A stretch of DNA of 64,000 nucleotides. Origin: JBHENC01 sp051000345. GTDB lineage: Bacteria; Acidobacteriota; Blastocatellia; Pyrinomonadales; Pyrinomonadaceae. Position 1 is the first letter of the stretch. Each line of letters starts with the position of its first letter. This document shows, one piece after another, positions 15,514 to 22,907 of the stretch. The stretch is from the NCBI GenBank assembly GCA_051000345.1, contig JBPCOJ010000038.1, forward strand, positions 37,034 through 101,033, given 5' to 3'. The notes beneath the pieces are model-generated. The model was not told the DNA's origin. It saw only the letters and a list, made by a program, of their open reading frames with translations, and did not search any database. A program made the translations under genes and the position numbers.

Positions 15514-16856
15514 TCGTCGATTACTTCCTTGATGAGTGCTTGTGTGGAAGCAACAGGTTCGTCTGTGATGCGGTAAGCACCCTGAATGCGCGTGCTTGCT
15601 TCTTCGGCCTGCGCTTCTGTGCGGCAGTAAAGCACGCCGAGTGTTCGATGCGACGAAGAGAGTTCGTCGCCTATTTTCGCGTTTACCAGAAAGCCAACGG
15701 ATGGGTCAATAGTGTCTTCGACGCGCGTGCGCCCGCCGCCGATGTTTGCGACGGCGCGACCAATCTCCGCCGCGTCAATGCCTGCTACAAATCCCGTGCG
15801 CGCAGATTCTACATGCACCTCGCGCAAAGTCAAATCAGCGAGTCTGGCAGGCTCGTCGCACACGCGCGCATCTCCGCCCTGCGCTTCGATGTTCAAACGA
15901 AACCGCTCCAACGCCGCGCCCGAATCGAGCGCCTGCTGCACTTTCACGCGCGCCGCTTCGAGCGACTGAGCGGCCTTTGCGAGCCACACCATCCGCGCCG
16001 TCAATTCAACGGAAAGCTCGTGTACGGGACGCGCGCCCTCATTCATTTCGCCGCGCAGAATTTCGAGACACTCGCGCACTTCAACGGCGTTGCCGATTGC
16101 CATTCCAAGCGGTTGATTCATGTCTGTAATCAAGGCTTCGGTGCGGACACCAAACGCATTGCCGGTTTTGACGAGCGCCTGCGCCAATTCTTTCGCGCGC
16201 GCTTCATCCGCCATAAACGCGCCGCTTCCGGTCTTCACGTCGAGCACCAGCGCGTCCAGTCCCGCCGCCAATTTCTTCGACATAATCGACGCGACGATCA
16301 GCGGCAGAGCTTCCACCGTCGCCGTCGCATCGCGCAACGCGTAAAGCTTGCGATCAGCGGGCGCAATCTCTTTCGTCTGCCCGGTCATCGCAAACCCGAC
16401 GCGCTTCAGCACACTGCGAAACTCCGCGAGCGACAACTGCACGCGGTAGCCCGGAATCGATTCGAGCTTATCGAGCGTTCCGCCCGTGTGTCCTAATCCT
16501 CTGCCGGAAATCATCGGCACGCACACGCCACACGCGGCGGCGAGCGGCGCGATAATCAATGAAGTTTTATCGCCGACGCCGCCCGTCGAATGCTTATCGA
16601 CTTTAGCTTCCGCGATGTCTGAAAAATCCAGCACCTCGCCGGAATGAAGCATTTCATCGGTAAGCGAACGCGTTTCCGTTTCGCTCATGCCGTTGAGCAG
16701 TATCGCCATCAACAGCGCCGACGCTTGATAGTCAGCCCACTCGCCACGCGCGACGCCGCGCACAAAAAAAGCGATCTCTTCCGGTGAGAGCGCCGCGCCG
16801 TCGCGCTTTTTCCGTATCACATCCTGCGTTTGCAAACTTTTCTTTTCACTCCTCAA
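15510..16856 (-). CDS. Pyrimidine-nucleoside (thymidine) phosphorylase
   Basis: Phosphorolyses thymidine, uridine or deoxyuridine to base and pentose-1-phosphate. The 448-residue protein has the N-terminal helical domain ('VIRKKRDGAALSPEEI'), the phosphate-binding 'KHSTGGVGDKTSLI' (about 85-98) and the family signature 'SGRGLGHTGGTLDKLESIPG' (115-134). Whether it is DeoA-like or Pdp-like cannot be decided by eye. The start used is TTG 16856, within a TTGA overlap with the ispF stop; no ATG lies near the conserved N-terminus. Both neighbours overlap it by 4 nt, so ispF-phosphorylase-BMP form one translational unit. Confidence 0.92.
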   Translation of the reverse strand: MRSEKKSLQTQDVIRKKRDGAALSPEEIAFFVRGVARGEWADYQASALLMAILLNGMSETETRSLTDEMLHSGEVLDFSDIAEAKVDKHSTGGVGDKTSLIIAPLAAACGVCVPMISGRGLGHTGGTLDKLESIPGYRVQLSLAEFRSVLKRVGFAMTGQTKEIAPADRKLYALRDATATVEALPLIVASIMSKKLAAGLDALVLDVKTGSGAFMADEARAKELAQALVKTGNAFGVRTEALITDMNQPLGMAIGNAVEVRECLEILRGEMNEGARPVHELSVELTARMVWLAKAAQSLEAARVKVQQALDSGAALERFRLNIEAQGGDARVCDEPARLADLTLREVHVESARTGFVAGIDAAEIGRAVANIGGGRTRVEDTIDPSVGFLVNAKIGDELSSSHRTLGVLYCRTEAQAEEASTRIQGAYRITDEPVASTQALIKEVIDE

Positions 16857-17344
16857 GCACTGCCACTATTACTTGCAAGCAACACGACGCACTGCACTGT
16901 CACGGCTTCACCGCGCCCGACGGCATCGAGTCCTTCGCCCGTTTTGGCCTTAACGCTCACGCACCCTGCTTCTATGCCGAGCGTCTGCGCCAGATTCAAT
17001 TGCATCTGCGCGACATACGGGCGCAGTTTCGGTCTTTCCAGCATCAAGGTCGCATCAACGTTGACGACATAAAATCCGCGCTCCTTCGCCAGCCACATCA
17101 CGCGCGCCAAGAGTTGCATACTATCCGCGTTCTTCCACTGCGGATCACGATCCGGGAAATGCACGCCGATGTCGCCCTCGCACAACGCGCCGAGCACCGC
17201 GTCCGTCAACGCGTGCGCCAAAGCGTCTGCATCCGAATGGCCCTCTGCCCCGCGCAGGCTTTCGTCAACGTGCACGCCGCCCAACATCAAAGGGCGTCCG
17301 TCAATCAATCTATGTGTGTCGTGTCCGATGCCGATGCGAAACAT
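16853..17344 (-). CDS. ispF: 2-C-methyl-D-erythritol 2,4-cyclodiphosphate synthase
   Basis: Fifth enzyme of the MEP isoprenoid pathway; makes the cyclic diphosphate from CDP-ME-2-phosphate with release of CMP. The 163-residue protein has zinc ligands in 'GIGHDTHRL' (5-13) and the loop 'GHSDADALAHALTDAVLGA' (35-53), plus 'FPDRDPQWKNADS'. Length and motifs are as expected. It is 65 nt downstream of ispD, with a heptamer repeat in the gap, and its stop overlaps the pyrimidine phosphorylase start. Confidence 0.96.
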   Translation of the reverse strand: MFRIGIGHDTHRLIDGRPLMLGGVHVDESLRGAEGHSDADALAHALTDAVLGALCEGDIGVHFPDRDPQWKNADSMQLLARVMWLAKERGFYVVNVDATLMLERPKLRPYVAQMQLNLAQTLGIEAGCVSVKAKTGEGLDAVGRGEAVTVQCVVLLASNSGSA

Positions 17345-17347
17345 AAA

Positions 17348-17379
17348 ATTAGATATTGGATAATGGATGTCAGATGTTA
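17348..17379. repeat. Heptamer-phased repeat between ispD and ispF
   Basis: In-phase 7-mers attagat, attggat, aatggat, gtcagat, then gttag, directly upstream of the ispF ATG (17344). Only one orientation is seen. No separate ribosome-binding site for ispF is visible within it. Confidence 0.7.
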
Positions 17380-17409
17380 GCGAGAAACAAGAATCGGTTC
17401 CAGCCTCTA

Positions 17410-18105
17410 CTATGTAACATACGGCATTTGCTTTAACAGGATTTCGGCAAACGCCAAATCTTCCGGGCGCGTGATCTTGATGTTGCGCGCGGAGCCTTCG
17501 ACGACGCGAACAGGGATGCCCAAACGCTCGACGAGAAAGCTATCGTCTGTGACTTCTGCCGCGTCCATTTCATTTAGTTGGTCGTAGGCGCGGCATAGCA
17601 ATTCGTATTGAAAGCACTGCGGCGTCAGGGCATGGCGTAAACGATTTCGCGCAAGCGTTCGCTGCACCATATCGTTTTCAACTTCCTTGATCGTGTCTGT
17701 GGCGGAAGCCGCGAGGATTGCCGCGCCAGTTGTTTGTGCCGCCGCGATTGTTTGGCTAATTTCGTCGGGCGTGACGAAGGGACGCACGCCGTCATGCACG
17801 GCAATTATTCCGGCAGTCGCGGCAGACACCGCTTGCAATCCTTGCGCAACGGATGCAGCACGCGTTGCTCCGCCCTGCACAATGCGCGTGAGTTTATGCA
17901 AACCGTATTTTCCGGCGAGCGTTTGAAAGCTTGCCACATCCGGCTCGGGTAACGTAACGATGATCTCATGGATCGCATCGCACTGCTCAAAACGTTTTAG
18001 CGTATGAATGATGACAGGCACGCCCGCGAGTTCGAGAAATTGCTTCGCCGTGCTGCCCCCCATGCGCGTGCCTTGCCCGGCGGCGGCGATGATGGCGACG
18101 TTCAT
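17410..18105 (-). CDS. ispD: 2-C-methyl-D-erythritol 4-phosphate cytidylyltransferase
   Basis: Third enzyme of the MEP pathway; forms CDP-methylerythritol from CTP and MEP. The 231-residue protein has the nucleotidyltransferase loop 'IAAAGQGTRMGGSTAKQFL' (6-24), 'VHDGVRPFV' (103-111) and 'RNRLRHALTPQCFQYELL', where the basic and TPQ residues bind substrate. It lies between a YacL-type gene and ispF, the same order as in many bacteria (yacL-ispD-ispF). Confidence 0.96.
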   Translation of the reverse strand: MNVAIIAAAGQGTRMGGSTAKQFLELAGVPVIIHTLKRFEQCDAIHEIIVTLPEPDVASFQTLAGKYGLHKLTRIVQGGATRAASVAQGLQAVSAATAGIIAVHDGVRPFVTPDEISQTIAAAQTTGAAILAASATDTIKEVENDMVQRTLARNRLRHALTPQCFQYELLCRAYDQLNEMDAAEVTDDSFLVERLGIPVRVVEGSARNIKITRPEDLAFAEILLKQMPYVT

Positions 18106-18158
18106 AGAAGCTGAAAATTAAGAAGGCGGTAGCGGTAATTGTGTAAACGGCTTTTCGT

Positions 18159-19328
18159 TTAGTCCGCCGCCGATTCGTCTTGATCTGTGACGCGCGCCGG
18201 AGCGGAAAAGCCGTTGCGTGTGTCGCGCGCGGGCGGCGGCAACGGCGGGCGGCGCGTGCCGTTGGTTGTGCGCAATTCGCCGTTGCTGTGGTTGGCGTGG
18301 CTATTACTATTAGCGCTGCCGTTGTCCACGCCTTCTTCCCAGATGCGCCCGAAGATCATTTTACCGGCGGTTGTTTGCAGCACGCTCGTCACGGCGACAT
18401 CCGCATTCTTGCCGATTAAACGACGCGCATTATCCACGACGACCATCGTGCCGTCGTCCAGATACGCGACGCCCTGATTATATTCCTTGCCTTCCTTGAG
18501 AATGAAAACCTTCATCGCTTCGCCGGGCAGCACAACCGGCTTCAATGAGTTGGCGAGTTCGTTGATGTTGAGCACGTTGACGCCGCGCAGTTGCGAGACT
18601 TTATTCAAATTGAAATCGTTGGTGACGATGACGGCGTCGAGCAGCTTGCCGAGTTCGATGAGTTTCAAATCGACTTCGCGCACCGCAGGGAAATCCGTTT
18701 CGACGATTTGAATGTCGAGCGCGCTGTTGTTTTGCAAGCGCTGAAGCATATCGAGGCCGCGCCGCCCGCGCTGACGCTTAGACGAATCCGGCGAATCCGC
18801 GACTTGCTGCAACTCTCGCAAAATGAATTGCGGAATAACAATTGAGCCGCCGAGGAAACCAGTTTCCGCCACGTCCGCGATACGCCCGTCGATGATAACG
18901 GAAGTATCCAGAATCTTGTAATCACGCCGTGCTGCCTTGTCGCTAAAGATGCCGCCGAGCGCCGAAAGGTCTAGGTAATCGCCCTTCGCCGCGCCGACCA
19001 TCAAGCCGACATAAGACATAAAGAAGGTCAGGGCAAGCGTCAAAAAGGTTTTAGTTTCCGGCGAGACAGCCATTGATTCCTGACGGCTGATAAGCACGCC
19101 GATGAGAAATGCGCCGATAATGCCGAGAATCGAGCCGACTGCCGCGCCGATTAATGTTTTCAGAGAAGCGCGACGAATTCGCAGCTCGAAGAAAATAATC
19201 GCGCCCGCAATCAGAGCGGCGACCAGCGCCGATTCCAGTGGACGACCCGCAACGGGGCGCAGCACGAAGCCCGAAGTAACCAGGATGGCAGTAAAGACAA
19301 TGCGTATAAGTATGATGTCGGAGCGCAT
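18159..19328 (-). CDS. PIN/TRAM domain membrane protein (YacL-like)
   Basis: The 389-residue protein has four N-terminal membrane segments (about 4-22, 29-47, 57-80 and 90-112), then a PIN domain starting at 'KILDTSVIIDGRIADVAETG' (137-156) with acidic residues in 'LDAVIVTNDFNLNKVS', and a TRAM domain ending near 345. The last 45 residues are a Ser/Asn/Pro-rich tail. PIN domains are usually Mg-dependent RNases and TRAM binds RNA, but the role of this membrane-anchored family is not established. It is the first gene of the run that continues with ispD and ispF. Confidence 0.9.
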   Translation of the reverse strand: MRSDIILIRIVFTAILVTSGFVLRPVAGRPLESALVAALIAGAIIFFELRIRRASLKTLIGAAVGSILGIIGAFLIGVLISRQESMAVSPETKTFLTLALTFFMSYVGLMVGAAKGDYLDLSALGGIFSDKAARRDYKILDTSVIIDGRIADVAETGFLGGSIVIPQFILRELQQVADSPDSSKRQRGRRGLDMLQRLQNNSALDIQIVETDFPAVREVDLKLIELGKLLDAVIVTNDFNLNKVSQLRGVNVLNINELANSLKPVVLPGEAMKVFILKEGKEYNQGVAYLDDGTMVVVDNARRLIGKNADVAVTSVLQTTAGKMIFGRIWEEGVDNGSANSNSHANHSNGELRTTNGTRRPPLPPPARDTRNGFSAPARVTDQDESAAD

Positions 19329-19405
19329 ATTACAAGCATCTTAGCACGCGCATAACTTGCGCGTCACGAAAAGTCCTCGTAATCTAATTATTCAGCTTGA
19401 AGTGA

Positions 19406-19435
19406 TTGCAATAGCAACATCAGCGCGATTATAAT
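19406..19435 (+). promoter_or_regulatory. Candidate promoter for the small plus-strand gene at 19453
   Basis: TTGCAA (19406-19411) and a perfect TATAAT (19430-19435) with an 18-nt spacer. The predicted start of transcription, about 19442, falls inside the GGAGG ribosome-binding site (19441-19445), so either the start is slightly earlier or the site is only partly used. Confidence 0.45.
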
Positions 19436-19452
19436 TATTCGGAGGTTTCGTT

Positions 19453-19662
19453 ATGCAAGAAAACAACGACAAGCCCGTTTCGCCATTCATCTCCGAAGAG
19501 TCGCAGGAAAAAGCTAAAGCTGCGATTGACAGCGCGTTTCGTGCCGTTACTGAACATATCGGGCGCATGGCTGATAATATCGCGGCGTTCAATAAAGAGC
19601 GGCAGGAAATGCAAGGGAGAATGAATCGTGGAAGCAGAAGAACAAACGGGCGCATTGTATGA
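19453..19662 (+). CDS. Small hypothetical protein
   Basis: Unrecognised 69-residue protein. The start ATG has a GGAGG sequence with 7 nt spacing, and the reading frame is preceded by a perfect -10 box, so expression is likely. The sequence is hydrophilic and helical: 'SQEKAKAAIDSAFRAVTEHI' (18-37) followed by 'NIAAFNKERQEMQGRMN', and a basic tail. No membrane segment or signal peptide is seen. The gene is divergent from the YacL-type gene and is followed by a second small frame that overlaps it by 35 nt. Confidence 0.55.
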   Translation: MQENNDKPVSPFISEESQEKAKAAIDSAFRAVTEHIGRMADNIAAFNKERQEMQGRMNRGSRRTNGRIV

Positions 19663-19765
19663 CTTCCTTTACCGAGCTCTAACCGCATCGCTTCCTACTA
19701 CGCGCAACTATTTGGCGGACGCTTATCTTCATTTGAAGAAACAGATACAACGCGCGATACATTAG
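19628..19765 (+). CDS. Possible small protein overlapping the preceding gene
   Basis: A 45-codon frame from GTG 19628 to TAG 19765 with GGGAG 7-8 nt upstream, overlapping the end of the 69-residue gene by 35 nt in another frame. The product would be 'VEAEEQTGALYDFLYRALTA' continuing with 'RNYLADAYLHLKKQIQRAIH', an amphipathic helix-like sequence with sensible codon use. It could be a translationally coupled partner of the upstream small protein. Short length keeps confidence low. Confidence 0.35.
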   Translation: MEAEEQTGALYDFLYRALTASLPTTRNYLADAYLHLKKQIQRAIH

Positions 19766-20717
19766 ACACGACAGGCCACGCGACAGTTGGTGTGGTGAGC
19801 GGCGACCTCAAAAGCAGCAAAGAAAATCAAGTTAGGGCAACAATATACTTGACGAATCAGACTCGTCTAGGTGTATTAACGCGCTCTATGGGGGTGTCCA
19901 ATGACCCCCAAAATCTCACACGGCGCGAAGGGAAGCCCCATGATATATCGCAACACTGAAATGAAACTTGACCAGATTATTGGCTATCTGAACGAGGGCA
20001 AAATCAATCTGTCCCCTGCTTTCCAACGAGGTCACGTATGGAAGATAGGAGTCAGAAAGAAGTTGATTTCCAATATCGTTCAAGGTAGGCCAATCCCTGC
20101 CGTTTTCCTCTATAAAGAACCTGATGATGAACGGTACTCTTACAACATTCTAGACGGCAAACAGCGAATTGAAAGCCTGCTACTTTTCGTTGGGCCAGGA
20201 ACTTCGAAATTAGGGATTGCCAATTGGGCTGATTACTTCTTTGAAGCGGACATCAAGAAGAAGGTTTCATTCCAAATTGAATTACCGGGCGGCAAACGTA
20301 GATTCAAGCAACTAGACGCTGCGACCGTTCGTGATTTTAGAGAGTATTCAATCCCAACGATTGAGATAACACTGACTGACAGCACGGAACTGGATGAAAT
20401 CATAGACCTGTTTGTTGACATCAACCAACAGGGCGAACCAGTAAAACGCTTTGATATTGTCAAAGCGATGAGCGAAGAAAACGACTTGCTCCAGTCAGTT
20501 TTCAATTTGGTAGCAATAGAAGAGCAGGTTAGAGAAGACATCTTATACAGAGCAAGGCAGGGTGTCTTCAATGCTGTACTCAACAAATTATCGGTTGTGG
20601 CAAATATAAAGAATCAGAACGCCGCTGTTGATAGAACATGGGAGCGATTACTTGAGATAGCGTTGTTTGTAAGAACTAAAGAGCATCGCAAGCCCGTAGA
20701 TGTTTTGAAGAGATTTA

Positions 20718-21718
20718 TAGCTAATTGCACTTGCATTGGCACTGCGAGTACGCGATAACTTTCAGCATGAAAGCGTACTCAGCAGATTTACGTCAAAAGA
20801 TTGTATGTGCCTACGAAAACGGCGAGGGCACGTTGGATGAGATCGCCGACATTTTTTCGATAGGGCGGCGCACCGCCGCCAGATATTTGAAACTGCATCG
20901 CACGGGTGGAAGTTTGCAGCCCAAGCCGCATGGCGGCGGCGTCCCGCTCTCGCTGACCGCGGAACATTTAACTGCCATTGAACAGCGAGTCGCCGAACGG
21001 GGCGATGTAACGCCTGATGAATTAGTCGCCCATCTACTTGGCACGCAGAAGCTGAGAGTGCATCGCGCGACTGTTTGTCGTTGCTTGCAGCGATTGAGCT
21101 TGTCTCGCAAAAAAAAGTTTGGCGGCTTCCGAAAGAGACGAAGCAGCCAGAGATTTGTTCCGCCGCCGAGTTGCTCAGTCCGAGCGCAAACGACTTATCT
21201 TCATTGACGAGGCGGGCTTTCACTTGGCGATGACGCGACTCTATGGACGCGCCAAGCGCGGCATCCGAGCGCGGCATAGTGTCCCAAGTAAGCGCGGCAT
21301 GAATCTGTCGGTAATCAGTTCCTTGAGGTTGCAAGGTGTCGTTGCTTCTTTGAGTGTCGCGGGAGCGATTGATACTCCAATCTTCGACACCTACATCAAC
21401 CAACTGTTTCTCCCACAGATTGAATCTGACGATGTGGTTGTGTTGGATAATTTGCCGGTGCATATTTCAAGTGACATCGAAGCGGCGGTCGCTTCACGAA
21501 AAGGACACGTCTTATGGTTGCCAGCGTACTCGCCGGACTTATCACCGATTGAACCGTTTTGGTCGAAAGTTAAAACTTCCGTGCGCGGCAAAGAGCCTCG
21601 GACAGAATCGGAACTAAACACCGCATTGACTACTGCCATCAATTCCGTGGTGCTTCAAGACATTGATGGTTGGTTCAGACATTGCGGCTATTAGTGCCAA
21701 TGCAAGTGCAAACCGCTA
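20718..21718 (+). mobile_element. IS630-family insertion sequence, 1001 bp
   Basis: Terminal inverted repeats of 26 bp at 20718-20743 and 21693-21718 match at 23 positions, with the inner 19 bp identical. The element is flanked by TA on both sides (20716-20717 and 21719-21720), the dinucleotide target and duplication expected for IS630/Tc1-mariner elements. It carries one transposase gene in two frames. Insertion broke the DUF262 gene. Confidence 0.93.
20767..21694 (+). CDS. IS630-family transposase in two overlapping frames
   Basis: DDE transposase of the IS630 type. Frame 1 (20767-21207) encodes the N-terminal helix-turn-helix part, beginning 'MKAYSADLRQKIVCAYENGE'. Frame 2 (in use from about 21110 to 21694) encodes the catalytic part with all three acidic residues: 'FIDEAGFH', 'LDNLPVH' and 'SPDLSPIEPFW'. 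The two frames overlap at a run of eight A residues (21109-21116) followed by G, and frame 2 is displaced by +1 (or -2). A frameshift during translation or transcription there would give a product of about 309 residues. A simple inactivating indel is the alternative. Confidence 0.9.
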
Positions 21719-21893
21719 TATTAGAGCGCGTCAGCCTGAATCAGCGCTGACGGCAGAAGAAACTACGGAACTTAGGAGAGTCTTTAGATTCTTGCGAAAG
21801 GCTTATAGTTCAGGCTTGGGATCGTCGCGCCTTGCGACAGACCAGACTCACTTCTACAAGATGGCTACATCGTTAATTGCAACTGACCTCTAA

Positions 21894-22749
21894 GAGGCTG
21901 TCTGAGAAGTTGACTGCCAGCCAGCATAAGCGGGTAAATTTTGGGTATGACAAACCAAATCTACCCAACCGATCTGACTGAGAGTCAATGGAATCTTATC
22001 AAAGAGTTGATTCCCAGTGCGAAACCGGGCGGACGCCCTCGTTCTTTGGACACGCGCCTTGTTATCAACGCCATCTTCTATATCGTTGTCGGTGGCATCA
22101 AGTGGCGAATGCTGCCGCATGAATATCCTTGTTGGAAGAGTGTTTATCACTACTTTCGGCAGTGGCGCATGAGCGGCGATTGGCAGCGTCTGCATGACAC
22201 AATCCGCGCCCAAGTGCGTGAGCAGGCGGGACGCCACAAGCATCCAACGGCTGGATGTCTGGACTCGCAGAGCGTCAAAACCACTGAAATCGAAGGAGTG
22301 CGAGGCTATGACGCGGCCAAACAGATCAAAGGCCGCAAGCGACATCGGCTCGTTGACACCATGGGATTGCTGGTGCTGGTGGTCGTCACCGCCGCCTCGG
22401 TGCAGGAACGTGACGGGGCGCGGTTGATCTTCAAGCGATTGCGCGGCAGTGGCAAAAAGTTGCGCCTGATCTGGGTTGATGGCGGCTATCGCGGGCAACT
22501 GGTGAGTTGGGTGGCTGAACATTTGCGTTTTCGTTTACGAGTCGTCTTGCGCTGCGATGAGCAAAAAGGATTCAAGGTGTTACCACGCCGCTGGGTAGTT
22601 GAACGAACCTTCGGATGGCTCAATCAATATCGCCGCTTGAGTAAAGACTATGAAGTCTTGCCATCAAGCAGCGAAGCGATGATCTACATTGCGATGACGC
22701 GCTTAATGCTGCGTCGCATCAAGGCTGCTTGACCTTCTCAGACAGCCTC
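21894..22749 (+). mobile_element. IS5-family insertion sequence, about 856 bp
   Basis: Perfect 16-bp terminal inverted repeats at 21894-21909 and 22734-22749 enclose a single transposase gene. TAA is present on both sides (21891-21893 and 22750-22752), consistent with a short TA-containing target duplication as seen in the IS427 group. The left TAA is the natural stop codon of the DUF262 gene. Confidence 0.92.
21947..22732 (+). CDS. IS5-family transposase
   Basis: A complete 261-residue DDE transposase in one frame, of the IS5 family (IS427-like by the N-terminal DUF4096-type domain). It begins 'MTNQIYPTDLTESQWNLIKE', has 'GGIKWRMLPHEYPCWKSVYH' (the DUF4096-like part), 'CLDSQSVKTTE' with the first catalytic Asp, 'IWVDGGYRGQ' with the second, and 'WVVERTFGWLNQYRRLSKDY' with the catalytic Glu. 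No frameshift, so the element may be active. ATG 21947 chosen over TTG 21941. Confidence 0.93.
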   Translation: MTNQIYPTDLTESQWNLIKELIPSAKPGGRPRSLDTRLVINAIFYIVVGGIKWRMLPHEYPCWKSVYHYFRQWRMSGDWQRLHDTIRAQVREQAGRHKHPTAGCLDSQSVKTTEIEGVRGYDAAKQIKGRKRHRLVDTMGLLVLVVVTAASVQERDGARLIFKRLRGSGKKLRLIWVDGGYRGQLVSWVAEHLRFRLRVVLRCDEQKGFKVLPRRWVVERTFGWLNQYRRLSKDYEVLPSSSEAMIYIAMTRLMLRRIKAA

Positions 22750-22780
22750 TAACATTTCAAAGTTTTTGAGCCTGTTCTCT

Positions 22781-22907
22781 TTAGATTCTTAATTTATGCA
22801 ACAACGCCAAAGTAATCTCATAATCCGCTCTACCCTTGTTTGCTCCAACAGTCGGATGAAGGCAGACACAAAACGCGAAATCTACGGCTTCACTCTTCCG
22901 GTAAAAG
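22781..22907 (-). pseudogene. Possible C-terminal remnant of an unknown gene
   Basis: Between the IS5 element and the lipoprotein gene a minus-strand frame ends at TAA 22781 and reads 'FAFCVCLHPTVGANKGRADY' followed by 'EITLALLHKLRI'. This looks like the tail of a folded protein and not random sequence, but the frame loses sense upstream, where it enters the lipoprotein gene. It faces the DUF262 gene across the insertion, so it may be what is left of a convergent partner gene. Not recognised; could be chance. Confidence 0.25.

Larger units (their letters stand above)
19940..21893 (+). pseudogene. DUF262-domain (GmrSD-like) gene interrupted by an IS630-family element
   Basis: DUF262 proteins have a ParB/Srx-like fold; some are nucleases or NTPases that restrict modified foreign DNA (GmrSD), others are uncharacterised. 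The 5' part runs from ATG 19940 (AAGGGA upstream) to 20717 and carries 'LNEGKINLSPAFQRGHVWK' and 'YNILDGKQRIESLL', the latter with the DGKQR motif of the domain. The 3' part runs from 21721 to TAA 21893 and ends 'HFYKMATSLIATDL'. Deleting 20718-21720 (the element plus one copy of its TA duplication) joins them in frame into a 316-residue protein. The frame as it stands ends 14 codons after entering the element. A/T-rich relative to neighbours. Confidence 0.88.

Noticed and set aside
15486..16496. 336-codon open frame on the plus strand
   Set aside because: Antisense to the pyrimidine phosphorylase, which has clear family motifs over the same bases.
20762..21463. 233-codon open frame on the minus strand
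   Set aside because: Antisense to the IS630 transposase frames; no recognisable protein features.
21890..22522. 210-codon open frame on the minus strand
   Set aside because: Antisense to the IS5 transposase, crosses the inverted repeat, no domain features.
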